Shown here: one piece after another, positions 1 to 10,325 of the stretch
Layout of the letters: every line of letters starts with the position of its first letter
Numbering within the stretch: position 1 is the stretch's first letter
Translations under genes and position numbers: made by a program
Assembly (NCBI GenBank): GCA_024610705.1
Contig: JANDEH010000002.1
Span: 59,948,870 to 60,012,869, forward strand
From: Tetragnatha versicolor
Taxonomy: Eukaryota; Arthropoda; Arachnida; Araneae; Tetragnathidae
Reading direction: 5' to 3'
DNA: 64,000 nt
Notes under the pieces: generated by a model
Told to the model about the DNA's origin: nothing
Databases searched by the model: none
Seen by the model: the letters and a program-made list of their open reading frames with translations, nothing else

Positions 1-2631
1 CTATATGAGGAGGTTTATTCATGAAATTGATTAGGTATAGTCCTTTAGTCCTAATTAAATCGTCCTTCCCAACGAAATATATTTTAGATAAAATCAAATT
101 AGCGTTATTTAATTTTGAATAACAGACTTGATAGTTTCCGGCCTAAATCCTACACTGTAGCTGGTTTGAGAAAAATTAAGCATGTAATTCAATGTTTTTG
201 AAACCTTGATTCCCGAAACCAGAATAAAATCAATTTGAAACAACCCTCATTTTAAAGCACAATCAACAGTTTATGAAGAAAAACTGATTAAAATGAAATA
301 TTTTTATGTTTCTATTAGAAGCCATTGCAGTGGCCACTATTGGGAAAATCTAAGATTATGTGTTGGTAAAGTGGCCACCCCCATAAATCCTCGTAAAGTC
401 AAAATTTTCAAACAAATTTTATTCAGTATCATTTTACACACTTTTCTTTATCTAAATTTAATTTTAAAAGTCAATAAAACGGTAACAAATACAAAAAAAT
501 CAGTTCCGAAATACCCGTTTCCTTACGCAATTCAATAAGCAAAATCAAATTTCAGTCACTCGGCCGATGATGTTGTTTTCAAATATTTAAATACCCCCTT
601 CCCATGCTGATCTGTGGTATGGGTGGTAATTTACTAGCTTATCTTATTGCACAATCTACTATGCCTATGAATTTGACGCTGTCTGATGCCTCTAACTCGT
701 TCTATTTAAAATTAATCAGCTAGGTGGCCACTATTGGTACAGTGTCCACTATACCCACATTTACCTTAAATGAAACTTGTGTAAGATATGCATTATACAT
801 TGTCTCTTTTTGCGAAAAATTTTTCTTTGATTTTTTCATTGAAAATTGTCCTTATTTAACTAAAAAAAAAAAACTCAAAACTACACATAACACTGAAAAA
901 CTTACAAACTAACGAATTTTTTCTATTTTTAAAACCTGAAAATATATTCACATTCTATACTGGGCAATTTCACGGGCAAATGACATTTTTTAAAAGAAAA
1001 ACACTTAGTATTAATTTTCTTCCCAAAAATAAACTATAAAAAACGTTTTCCACCCAGTTTTTATTGCTTTTTCGTTAGCTAAATCTAATAGCACTATTAA
1101 ATTTTCAAAATATGCTTTTATTTATTTTTGAAAAATTGTAAACAACATGGTAACTGACTGACATTTATGAATCATTTATGTTAGTCAGGAATTTAATAAG
1201 AAAATGCTACTTTCAACTAATATTCCCACTTTTATTATCAAATCCTCAAATAAATTATCATCATTCCCCCCCCAAATAAATGCAATTATATGTCGGTTAA
1301 AATGGCCAAACAAGCAGATTAGATGATTCGACGTTGCGGTGGCAACATGTAATACATGTAAATGTCAGTCCCGTTAATTATCAATTCGTATAATTTTCCA
1401 AAAGGAAACCCTAGAGAATAAAAGATGTAGATAATTAGAAAAAACTCTCCAAGACAACCAACTCGTCCACCAAAAAGAACAATGCCTAATTGCCGATCGG
1501 ACGCGTTTTTCTTAATTTGTTTTCGCACTGGTCTATTTTCTACCAGTTAATTAGGGAGGACCGAGATCAGATTGATTTATGGCTGAGCCATTCAATTAAC
1601 TTGTTGTTTAGACCCTCGGAATGGCAAATCGAATTTATCTTCGACAACAATTAAGGGCGCCGGGCGATGTGGGAAGGTTTCTTCTGGATTTGGCAATGTC
1701 AATTTTTGGTAAGAGCGGCAGTAGCTTAAGTCAGGCGTTCACACAATATACACATCCCGTCAACCCTTTATTTGTGGCCCGATGAGTCTGGAATGAGTAT
1801 AACAGGCCTGCACAAACTTTACTGTGGTATGGAATATAGTTTGGCATCTTCGTGTCGTGGGCCAAAAAAATCAATATGAATCAGATCGACTCGACTTGCC
1901 AAAAAATGATGAGCAATATGGGTTAACTACTGTTTTTCACGGCATTAAAAGCAATTGCAGAAAAATTACCGATTACCAGCTTAAGTTTCATTCTAAACGA
2001 CCAATCGTTCCATTATTAATGAAATTGACATCTGGAAATGATTTTTTAGAACCAACCATTTCCTTCAACGATCACTCAAAGTTTCAGATCACAATTTACA
2101 AATCAAACAAGAGCGATAACACGCCTCAATAGTTAGCAGAGAAAAATCAGAAACCGAAAAATACGATATTCTGATGATATCTTTAATCTATCTACATTCT
2201 CCACTGATGGCAGTTGGCAGCTAAACGTCCCTCGTTGACCTTCATTTAGATTAGACTGGAATTGTTCTCCCGCCGTTTGGCAACAGTGCTGTAAAGCGCT
2301 GATGGCCGCCATTGGCGGGAAAATCCGAAGGGGAAGTCATAAACGGCAGAAAAAGTTTTTCATGGACATTAGAAAAAAGTTTCTGGATCTCCCATCCAGG
2401 GCAGATGGACCAAAAGAAAGATACCGATGATGGCACTGGGGGTTTAGATAAGGCCAAGGAATACTTTTTTTTCTTCTTCTGTGTCATGTAGGTCAGTGAA
2501 TATTTATGGAAGATGCTAAGAAATTATACGTAATATGGTAACCAGTTTGAATCCTTAAATCGTTTCAAGCAAAATACGACTATCTAATACTAGTTACGGT
2601 CAAAGTTATAAGCCGAGCATAATTAATAATA
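1..2631. other. gene-free AT-rich DNA
   Basis: No convincing exon, RNA gene or bounded mobile element is visible. Short open frames here have no recognisable domain and AT-driven composition. A C-run at 1265-1273 is the only simple-sequence feature noted. Confidence 0.6.
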
Positions 2632-2969
2632 CCCTAAGTCAGCGGTTCTCAAACTTTCTATCGTCACGGACCCCTTTATGTAGCAGCCAGACATCGCGGA
2701 CCCCCAACATTTTAAACACCAAAAACGTAACCAGACTTTGGTTTTGAGTTAAAGATTAATTAAAATTATAGTATATAAATTATAATAAATTTTACAATTA
2801 CTCCAGAGGCGTATATAGAAATTTATTTCGGGAGGGGACAAAAATTAACCCGTAGCCCCCCATATATATCTCATAGGTCCAAGTAGCTTTTTAGTACAAT
2901 TTTAAGTAGAATTTGTGTCTAAGGGAATTTAATATGAAAAGGTTATGGGTAATTAAATTCTACCTATGA

Positions 2970-3559
2970 AAGGGGGGTCTGGGGGTCCTCCCCCAGAAAA
3001 TTTTTGGAAATTCAACTAGAAAAACAGGTTTTTAATTAGTTTTGATACCCCTAGTTAGAATTTTTTGAATATAAATTTTTATATAAGATTTGCATTTTGA
3101 TTAACTTAATGTAAAAAATAGTTTATAATAATAGAGTTTTAGAACAAAAAAGTATCTGGGGGGTCATCCTCAGAAAAGTTTTAGATAAATTTATCCCTCA
3201 AAACGCAAAGGATTTAATCTTGGTTTTGATTCACTTCGTCCGAATTTCAGACAATATATACTCTTAGGTAGGATTTCAATTTTGATGAACTTATTTTTAA
3301 AAAGTATTTAATAATAAAGTACCAAGGGGGTTCGGGGGTCCTCCCCCAGAAAATTTTCGGAGATTTGATCCAAAAAACAGGGTTTTAACTTCTTTTGATA
3401 CACCAAGTCCTAATTTCAGGAGGAGGGCAGGGCCCCTTCACCCACATTTATATACGCCCTTGAATTACTCCAAGTCTCTGATGTGAGGGTCTGGAAATTT
3501 CAAGGAAAAAATTATGCATTGAAATCAAATTTTCGAGGGGGCTGGGGGCTCTCCCCCAG
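2970..3559. repeat. degenerate tandem repeat inside the hAT element
   Basis: A block of the type GGGGTCCTCCCCCAGAAAAT recurs near 2977, 3160, 3328 and 3539, giving units of roughly 170-210 bp with AT-rich interiors. The LTR element inserted in the last unit, and the remainder of that unit resumes at 9680. Confidence 0.65.
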
Positions 3560-4023
3560 TGTTGTGTCCAAGCACAACTTTTTCGGTTGGAATCGAACCT
3601 TAGAATTTATGTGTTCAAGGGTTTTTGGCTGGATTGTTGAATTTCCTTTTGGCCTTGAATAGAAATTGTTATTGAGGTTATGCAAATTTTGGTTTCTTAA
3701 ATAGGCTTCTGGACGCAGCACTCGGATTTTTTTCCCGGGGGGTATTCTTGTTTGTTGTGAGGTTTTTTTGGCCTTGTCTTTTTAATATGAAATTTCCTAC
3801 CTTTTCATCTATTCATCCAGGTTGTATTATACGTTTTTCGTTCTTCTCCTCGAGAATTTTGTGATAAGGTTTTCAAATTTTAAACTGAGTGTAAACCAGT
3901 TAACGATTGAGTGTTCCTTTAATAAATTTTGAATTGTATTATCTATTCAGCCTTGGTCTTTTTTTTTACTAAGTTAGGGGCAGGAAAACTCACCCTTGCC
4001 TGGGTTTAACTAGGGACACAACA
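3560..4023 (+). repeat. 5' LTR
   Basis: The LTR is 464 bp with TG...CA ends. An AATAAA polyadenylation signal lies at 3921-3926. It matches 9216-9679 with no difference found by eye. Confidence 0.95.
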
Positions 4024-4030
4024 AATTAAA

Positions 4031-4048
4031 TGGTGCCGTGACCAGGAT
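4031..4048 (+). other. primer binding site, probably tRNA-His
   Basis: TGGTGCCGTGACCAGGAT begins seven bases after the LTR. Its complement ends TCACGGCACCA, the 3' end expected of an animal tRNA-His, whose acceptor stem begins GCCGTGA. Assignment of the tRNA is from memory of tRNA-His acceptor sequences; the site itself is clear. Confidence 0.7.
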
Positions 4049-4161
4049 GAAGAGATTCGATTGAGGATACTTAAATTCGTTAGTGAGCGAGAAACTGTCC
4101 CTATAGTTGATTATTGAAGAGGTTATATTGGATCCGAAATTCTTGTTAAACAACGGGAGGA

Positions 4162-5103
4162 ATGTCTGATAAGGAAGGTAAGCTTCTTCTGTTGAACTCT
4201 GATTCTGTGGCTGAATACTTGCCCTTAATTGATACGTATGATGGCACCTCGTCATTGACTAAATTCCTTCTGGGTTTTGAGGACATTTCAAGTCATTGCA
4301 AATGGGAGGAGCCTGACCGTATTTTGGCTTTGAAACTTAAGTTAACTGGAGAGGCTAAGGAGTATTTTTACTCACAGCGAGATCTTGTATCTTGCAAAGT
4401 TTTTAAAGAGCTCGTTAAGAAGTTGAGGGAACGGTTTGACAGACCCCTTTCTATGGCTAGTTGTATTTCCCGTTTAACATCCGCCTACCAACTCCCATCC
4501 GAGGATGCACGTAGCTTTTTCAGTAGACTTGAAGGTCTATCTTATAGCTGTATTCTTGGCGATGGATCTGATATATCTGAGGGGTATCGTTTACAATTAC
4601 TGCTGTCTGCTGCTAAGCAGGGTTTGAGGTATGACATACTGAGGGGAATTGTGTCTTCTGGATTGGATAATTATGAGGAATTTAAAAAACATGCCTTGAT
4701 TTTTGAGGAAACCCTCCTTCTTCCACGGCGTGGTGTTGAAATGACAGCAGCCTGTGCGGGATCCAATTCTGATTCTGATTTGACTTTGGCAAAGCTGCAG
4801 GCCCAGATAGAGAGCCTTACGAATGCTGTGACGTCTTTGCAGAGAGACGGTCAACGAGAACAGCCGAGAACTAATAATCGAGAGCAGTTCTTTAATCGAG
4901 AGGATTCAGATTCTTACCGGTATCATGCACGGTATTGTACTCGATGTGGTCGTACCGGGCATGTGGTTTCCCAATGTTATTCCCCATTTTGTCGCTTTTG
5001 TCGGCTATACAGTCACAGCGACGAGAACTGCAGACGGGCAGGTAGGTACCGGGGAAATACGGGTAGAGATCGCCAGTTGAATGATGACAACCATTTAAAC
5101 TAA
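4162..5103 (+). CDS. gag: Gag polyprotein of the gypsy element
   Basis: A 313-residue protein starting at the first in-frame ATG after the primer site. It would form the cytoplasmic particle that packages element RNA. The central part (about residues 30-180) is a helical retrotransposon Gag domain with KLKLTGEAKEYF and FDRPLS. Near the C-terminus are two adjacent CX2CX4HX4C zinc knuckles (CTRCGRTGHVVSQC and CRFCRLYSHSDENC), the nucleocapsid signature. The frame ends HLN-stop, and the last two sense codons are part of a -1 slippery heptamer leading into pol. No frameshift or internal stop is present, which fits a young element. Confidence 0.93.
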   Translation: MSDKEGKLLLLNSDSVAEYLPLIDTYDGTSSLTKFLLGFEDISSHCKWEEPDRILALKLKLTGEAKEYFYSQRDLVSCKVFKELVKKLRERFDRPLSMASCISRLTSAYQLPSEDARSFFSRLEGLSYSCILGDGSDISEGYRLQLLLSAAKQGLRYDILRGIVSSGLDNYEEFKKHALIFEETLLLPRRGVEMTAACAGSNSDSDLTLAKLQAQIESLTNAVTSLQRDGQREQPRTNNREQFFNREDSDSYRYHARYCTRCGRTGHVVSQCYSPFCRFCRLYSHSDENCRRAGRYRGNTGRDRQLNDDNHLN

Positions 5104-5162
5104 GTAAAGGGGGAAACTTGTATGTGCCGGAACGTTTCGTAAACAAACCCCTACAGGTACAA
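5094..5162 (+). promoter_or_regulatory. -1 ribosomal frameshift signal between gag and pol
   Basis: In the gag frame the end reads CAT TTA AAC TAA, so TTTAAAC (5094-5100) is a canonical X XXY YYZ heptamer abutting the stop. A -1 slip continues without a stop into pol. Seven bases downstream, AGGGG (5108-5112) can pair with CCCCT (5148-5152). TGTGCC (5123-5128) in that loop can pair with GGTACA (5156-5161) beyond it, giving a possible pseudoknot with a small GTTT/AAAC hairpin inside. The heptamer and frame are seen; the fold is inferred. Confidence 0.85.
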
Positions 5163-8100
5163 AAGTATGATGCTATTAATACTTGTTCTGGGCTTCCAAG
5201 GGTAATTGTGAATATAAATGAGAAGATTTGTTATGCCTTGATTGATACGGGATCATCAATTAATTTAATATCAAAGCTATTTCTTGATATTATGATGATT
5301 AAATACACGGTTGAGAAAACAAATTTAATTGTCCACAATTTTAATGGGGATTCTGTTCCTATTCATGACAAGGTACGGTTGAAATTTAAAATGGAAAATG
5401 CCTTTTTTGAAGTGGATTTTGCTCTTGTGCCCTTTAAATTACCCCCTATATATAGCATGATTTTGGGATTTCCCTTTTTGTGTGACAATCAGTTTGTCAT
5501 GGATTTTCATGAGGGCTTGCTGAAAAATTCAACGCTAGCGGTGGAATGGATATTGGGTGGTCAGCAGAGCATTCAATGCAATGTATGTGAGGAAAATTCG
5601 ACGATTATCCTAAGGGCTTTTACAAAAGTTACTATCCCACCTCGCTCTGAGGCAATGGTTTGTGTTGTAAATAATCAAAATATTTCATGTCACACACCCG
5701 AGGTATTTATTCAACCTTTCCCTTTGTCCAAACTGGATGGGTTGTTATTGGCAAAGAGCGTTGCCTTAAATAATGATGATCACAAATATTTTGTTAGAGT
5801 TTTAAATGTACTTAATGAACCAGTGTGTATTAATAAGAGTACGAAATTGGCTACTTTAGAATGTTTACATGTTAGTAAGCCAAATGAAGTGTGTAGTGGT
5901 GTAGAGCATCTGCCCTCTGGAGAGGACTTTGAGTGCTGGGGTGGTCAAGTAAACACAGATCATCTGGAGGCGACTCAGAGGGATAGATTAAGGGTATTTC
6001 TCTCGGACTACTCGGATGTTTTTGCTCATTCTGTGCATGATCTGACTGGGTGTGATACTTTGCTCCATAGGGTTGATTTGACTGATGATGCTCCAGTTAG
6101 ACAACGTCCTTATAGGGTGCCTCATGGTTTGAGAGGCGAGTTAGAGAAACAAATTAATGAATTATTGGATGTGGGGATAATTAGTCCTAGTAAATCGCCC
6201 TATTCTGCTCCGGTGATTTTGGTTAAAAAAAAAGATGGATCATATCGATTATGCACGGATTTCAGACGATTGAATCTAAAAACGCTCCCGGATTCTTTTC
6301 CCATTCCTAACATGACTGACTTGGTGGATAATCTTTCTGGAGCAACGTTGTTTTCAACTTTGGACCTTTGTAGCGGGTTCTTCCAGATGAGGGTCCATCC
6401 TGAGGATACCTATAAAACGGCTTTTTCAACAGAGCAAGGCCTTTTTGAATGGAATAGGGTGCCTTTTGGACTGAGGAACTCTCCTAATAGCTTCCAACGC
6501 TTAATGGAGGTGGTTCTTTCAGGTCTGAAGCCTTTGCAAATTGCTGTATACATTGATGATATTATCGTAGCTTCGGACAACAATCTTGAAAATCACTTTG
6601 AAAAGTTAAAACTTGTGTTTGAGAGGTTAAGGGAACATGGGTTAAAGTTAAAACCTAGTAAGTGTGTCTTTTTGCAAACTGACATAAAGTACCTTGGTTT
6701 TCGTATCTCGGGGGGAAGAGTCTATCCCGATTCTTCCAACGTTGAGGTGGTGGAAAATTTCAGGGTCCCGACTACTCGTAAACAGGTGAGGGCATTCCTC
6801 GGATTGACAGGCTTTTACAGAAAATTTATGGCTGACTATTCTAATGTGGCCCTTCCTCTTACAAACTTGACAAAAGAGTCGAGTAGTTTTGAATGGACAG
6901 AGGAAGCCCAGGAATCGTTTGATAAACTCAAAAAGTGCTTGGTGTCCCTCCCTTGTTTGTGCCTTCCCAATTTTTCTAAGGACTTCTCGCTTTGTACTGA
7001 TGCGTCAAAGTATGCTCTGGGTGCAGTGTTGTGCCAGCCTGATGAATCGGGGTTTTTGCACCCTGTTGCATACGCAAGTAGAAAATTGAAATGTCCCGAA
7101 GTAAACTACTCCACTGTAGAGAAAGAAATGCTTGGAGTGGTTTTCGGGGTATCTTATTTTAGGCAATACTTATACGGTAGGCACTTTACAGTGTACTGTG
7201 ATCAGGCAAGTCTTTCGCATGCTCTTAAGCTGAGAGATCCAACATCCCGTATCGCACGGTGGGTAATGACCCTCCAGCAATATAGTTTTAAAGTAATACA
7301 CAAACCTGGAAAATTGAACATTCCTGCAGATTTTCTGTCTAGAGAGGTTCACGTAAATCAAATTTTAATTCAGTTTGATCCCCAGTTACTTCAGAGGATA
7401 AAAATCCATCAGCAGGATGATCCTTTTTGCTCTAAAATGCGGGATCAGGTGGAGATTTCTGGTGAGCGAGAGGGTGCAATGTTTTTTTTTGTGAAAGATG
7501 ATGTTCTTTATGGCACTCCTAGAAAATTGTCTCGTATATCGGGACCAAGGGACAAAATTATCGTGCCAAATAGCCTAATTCCTGAGGTCTTGTTCCTTTG
7601 CCACGATTCTCCTGCAGTAACACATCAGGGTTACCATAGAACTTTGAAGCGTGTAAAAGCGTCGTTTTTCTTTCCCAGATTAAAAGAGCATGTTAGTAAT
7701 TACATTAAATCGTGTAAATCCTGTAATGAGCGAAGAGCTCATATACCCTTGAAAAGAGCCCCTTTACAGAGGGTCCCAATCACTAGTAGACCGATGGAGA
7801 CAGTGGCAATTGATGCTATGGGCCCCCTTCCTTTGACCTATTCGGGTAACAGGTACATATTGGTTATGTCAGATTATTTCACCCGCTGGCCGGAGGCTTA
7901 TGCTGTTCCTGACATTAAATCCATTACCGTAGCAGGAGTTTTGGAGAAATTTGTGGCACAGCATGGTGTTCCCACTAAACTCATATCGGACCGAGGGTCT
8001 AATTTTTTGTCAAAGTCTATTACAGAGGTCTACGCAAGGTTGGGCATAACCAAACACACTACCACTGCTTACCATCCTCAGAGTGATGGTGTTGTTGAGC

Positions 8101-8888
8101 GTCTGAATGCCACTTTGATGAATTCCCTTTCACATTTAGTAAACGACACTCATGTTGATTGGGATAGGCATCTTCCATTCGCTTTACTTGCGCATAGATC
8201 TGCAGTACACACCTCGACAGGTTATACCCCTTCTTTTCTCTTGTATGGGCGAAATATCCAACTACCTTATGATCTATTGACAGAAAGAGTCCCCTTTTCG
8301 TATGCTGATACTAGAGACTACGTTTATGACATGACACTGAGACTTCAGAGTGCTTTTGATGCAGTTAGGGGTAATTTACGAGTGGCTGCTGAGAACCAGG
8401 AAAAGTATAGAGAGGGATTCTCAAGGGACAAAAGCATTGAGGTTGGGGATGTTGTGTTCTTACATACACCTCGTGTTTCTCCGGGATTGTCGGGAAAGTT
8501 AGTGAAACCCAATTCGGGCCCTTTTGAGGTGGTCTCAAGGGTCTCACCAGTTAATTATACAATTAAACTTATAGGGTCGGAACATAGCAGTACTCAAACA
8601 GTTCACGTTGATAGACTATCGAAAACTCAATTGCGTTTCGACTACCCCAAGGTGGAGGATGTCTCACCGGGTATCGTGGGCATAAATGTGGATGATGGGT
8701 CCAGTTCCCTGCCCGCTGATGACAATCAGGATGAGCAGATGAGACCTGGGAGACGTCGGTATGCTGTGAGGGTTATTCATAATCAGCAACAACCTTCTGG
8801 TGGTCAAAAAAGGGTAAGGCGTCAGAGAAGGCCACCGTCCCGAGAATACGAACTGCGTCCTAGGACTGTATTATCTTATAAAGTGTAG
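5100..8888 (+). CDS. pol: Pol polyprotein (protease-RT-RNase H-integrase) of the gypsy element
   Basis: The frame has no own ATG near its start and is entered by -1 frameshifting from gag. Counting residues from the TTG at 5118, the order is: aspartic protease with DTGSS at 43-47; reverse transcriptase with YIDD at 478-481 (a YXDD variant); RNase H with CTDASKYALGA; integrase zinc finger (H...H...CKSC); catalytic core with D899, D958 and E994, giving D-58-D-35-E spacing; and a C-terminal GPF/GPY-type module (SGPFEVV) followed by a basic tail. About 1256 residues, full length for Ty3/gypsy Pol. No stop or frameshift is seen. It copies the element RNA into DNA and inserts it in the host genome. 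Confidence 0.96.
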   Translation, partial: LSKGGNLYVPERFVNKPLQVQKYDAINTCSGLPRVIVNINEKICYALIDTGSSINLISKLFLDIMMIKYTVEKTNLIVHNFNGDSVPIHDKVRLKFKMENAFFEVDFALVPFKLPPIYSMILGFPFLCDNQFVMDFHEGLLKNSTLAVEWILGGQQSIQCNVCEENSTIILRAFTKVTIPPRSEAMVCVVNNQNISCHTPEVFIQPFPLSKLDGLLLAKSVALNNDDHKYFVRVLNVLNEPVCINKSTKLATLECLHVSKPNEVCSGVEHLPSGEDFECWGGQVNTDHLEATQRDRLRVFLSDYSDVFAHSVHDLTGCDTLLHRVDLTDDAPVRQRPYRVPHGLRGELEKQINELLDVGIISPSKSPYSAPVILVKKKDGSYRLCTDFRRLNLKTLPDSFPIPNMTDLVDNLSGATLFSTLDLCSGFFQMRVHPEDTYKTAFSTEQGLFEWNRVPFGLRNSPNSFQRLMEVVLSGLKPLQIAVYIDDIIVASDNNLENHFEKLKLVFERLREHGLKLKPSKCVFLQTDIKYLGFRISGGRVYPDSSNVEVVENFRVPTTRKQVRAFLGLTGFYRKFMADYSNVALPLTNLTKESSSFEWTEEAQESFDKLKKCLVSLPCLCLPNFSKDFSLCTDASKYALGAVLCQPDESGFLHPVAYASRKLKCPEVNYSTVEKEMLGVVFGVSYFRQYLYGRHFTVYCDQASLSHALKLRDPTSRIARWVMTLQQYSFKVIHKPGKLNIPADFLSREVHVNQILIQFDPQLLQRIKIHQQDDPFCSKMRDQVEISGEREGAMFFFVKDDVLYGTPRKLSRISGPRDKIIVPNSLIPEVLFLCHDSPAVTHQGYHRTLKRVKASFFFPRLKEHVSNYIKSCKSCNERRAHIPLKRAPLQRVPITSRPMETVAIDAMGPLPLTYSGNRYILVMSDYFTRWPEAYAVPDIKSITVAGVLEKFVAQHGVPTKLISDRGSNFLSKSITEVYARLGITKHTTTAYHPQSDGVVERLNATLMNSLSHLVNDTHVDWDRHLPFALLAHRSAVHTSTGYTPSFLLYGRNIQLPYDLLTERVPFSYADTRDYVYDMTLRLQSAFDAVRGNLRVAAENQEKYREGFSRDKSIEVGDVVFLHTPRVSPGLSGKLVKPNSGPFEVVSRVSPVNYTIKLIGSEHSSTQTVHVDRLSKTQLRFDYPKVEDVSPGIVGINVDDGSSSLPADDNQDEQMRPGRRRYAVRVIHNQQQPSGGQKRVRRQRRPPSREYELRPRTVLSYKV

Positions 8889-9215
8889 TGTTAAAAGTAA
8901 ATGTGATCTTTAATGATTTTTTGAATTTTTTAGATTAATGGTTTTACCTCACTTGAGGCCCTGGGTTGTTTTTGTTTGCGGAGATAACGAGAGACTGGAA
9001 GTATAATCCTAAGAGAAGATTCCAGGAGGCAATGTTTTTGAACTATGGATAGTTCTGATGGACTAAATGTTGAATGGATGTCTAGAATATGATTAATCAA
9101 ATGAATGAAATGGTTTCGTATAACTATTGTATTGTATTTTAATTATTATGTATTTGTGTGTAAAAAAAAAATTTTTCTTTTAAAGAAAGATTTTTTTCCC
9201 CGGTTGGATAGGGAG
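8889..9215 (+). other. non-coding 3' region and polypurine tract of the gypsy element
   Basis: There is no env or other frame between pol and the 3' LTR. A short purine-rich run (GGATAGGGAG, 9206-9215) directly before the LTR is the likely plus-strand priming tract. Confidence 0.6.
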
Positions 9216-9679
9216 TGTTGTGTCCAAGCACAACTTTTTCGGTTGGAATCGAACCTTAGAATTTATGTGTTCAAGGGTTTTTGGCTGGATTGTTGAATTT
9301 CCTTTTGGCCTTGAATAGAAATTGTTATTGAGGTTATGCAAATTTTGGTTTCTTAAATAGGCTTCTGGACGCAGCACTCGGATTTTTTTCCCGGGGGGTA
9401 TTCTTGTTTGTTGTGAGGTTTTTTTGGCCTTGTCTTTTTAATATGAAATTTCCTACCTTTTCATCTATTCATCCAGGTTGTATTATACGTTTTTCGTTCT
9501 TCTCCTCGAGAATTTTGTGATAAGGTTTTCAAATTTTAAACTGAGTGTAAACCAGTTAACGATTGAGTGTTCCTTTAATAAATTTTGAATTGTATTATCT
9601 ATTCAGCCTTGGTCTTTTTTTTTACTAAGTTAGGGGCAGGAAAACTCACCCTTGCCTGGGTTTAACTAGGGACACAACA
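9216..9679 (+). repeat. 3' LTR
   Basis: 464 bp, matching 3560-4023 by eye, with AATAAA at 9577-9582. It is followed by the CCAG target duplication. Confidence 0.95.
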
Positions 9680-9858
9680 CCAGAAATTTTTTTTGAAATT
9701 TACTTCATAAAACTAGTGTGTCATCTAATTATGAAACTGTTTGGGGAATTCTAAAAGTGACTTGAGGAATTTCTCATGGTAACTCGCGGACCCCCTAGGA
9801 AGGCTCCGCGGACCCCCAGGGGTCCGCGGACCACAGTTTGAGAATCGCTGCCCTAAGT

Positions 9859-10325
9859 GAAGCGGGCAATGTGATAAATTCAATGAATTTTACCAATGAG
9901 TATTATCAATTAAATACTAACCCTTTATTATAGAATTCTTGTTTTTTCTCTTATGGTTAGTCGATGTATAAAAATACCTTTTTTACTAATGATTCCAGAC
10001 TCAAAAATAGTGGTCAGCCAATTCACAGAATCTCATGACAACAATAACTCGTTTTTGAAAAAAGTGGCGTTTGGCACGTTTCAGAAATAAGTGTTTAAAT
10101 TAAGCATGTAATTTATATGACTGCTCTGAAGTACAACTCTAACTAAAAATATAACCTTAACTTCCGAGAAATAATAGTTTCTCACATAATTATCAATCTC
10201 AGGAACCTACAAATAATCCCCATAATCTCGGCTTCATTTAAGATAGGTATTTATAACAGTAGAAATTTAGTGGTGACTATGTTATTCCTAAAAATTTAAC
10301 AGCCGTGGAAACAACTCATATAGTA
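9859..10325. other. gene-free DNA
   Basis: AT-rich sequence between the hAT duplication and the next palindromic element. No coding or repeat signal found. Confidence 0.5.

Larger units (their letters stand above)
3560..9679 (+). mobile_element. young, apparently intact Ty3/gypsy LTR retrotransposon
   Basis: A 6120-bp element bounded by two 464-bp LTRs that appear identical by eye, each starting TGTTGTGTCC and ending in the inverted complement GGACACAACA. The 4-bp target duplication is CCAG (3556-3559 and 9680-9683). The order is LTR, primer site, gag, then pol with protease, RT, RNase H and integrase. Integrase after RNase H places it in Ty3/gypsy rather than Ty1/copia. There is no env-like frame: 8889-9215 is non-coding. 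Identical LTRs and open frames indicate very recent insertion and possible current activity. Confidence 0.95.
2640..9850. mobile_element. hAT-like non-autonomous element, split by an LTR element
   Basis: The ends are imperfect inverted repeats: CAGCGGTTCTCAAAC at the left and its near complement GTTTGAGAATCGCTG at the right. They are flanked by the perfect 8-bp duplication CCCTAAGT (2632-2639 and 9851-9858). An 8-bp duplication with CAG...CTG ends is the hAT signature. Removing the inner LTR element and one copy of its 4-bp duplication leaves about 1.09 kb with no transposase frame, so this copy must have been moved in trans. Both ends are rich in GGACCCC-type blocks (2681-2704 and 9785-9830). 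The nesting order shows that the hAT insertion is older. Confidence 0.88.

Noticed and set aside
4010..4255. Open frame on the minus strand across the start of gag
   Set aside because: It runs antisense to the primer site and gag and shows no motif; it is a shadow of the retroelement.
3560..9679. BEL/Pao or endogenous retrovirus assignment
   Set aside because: Domain order and the DTG/YIDD/DD35E set fit Ty3/gypsy, the duplication is 4 bp, and there is no env frame.
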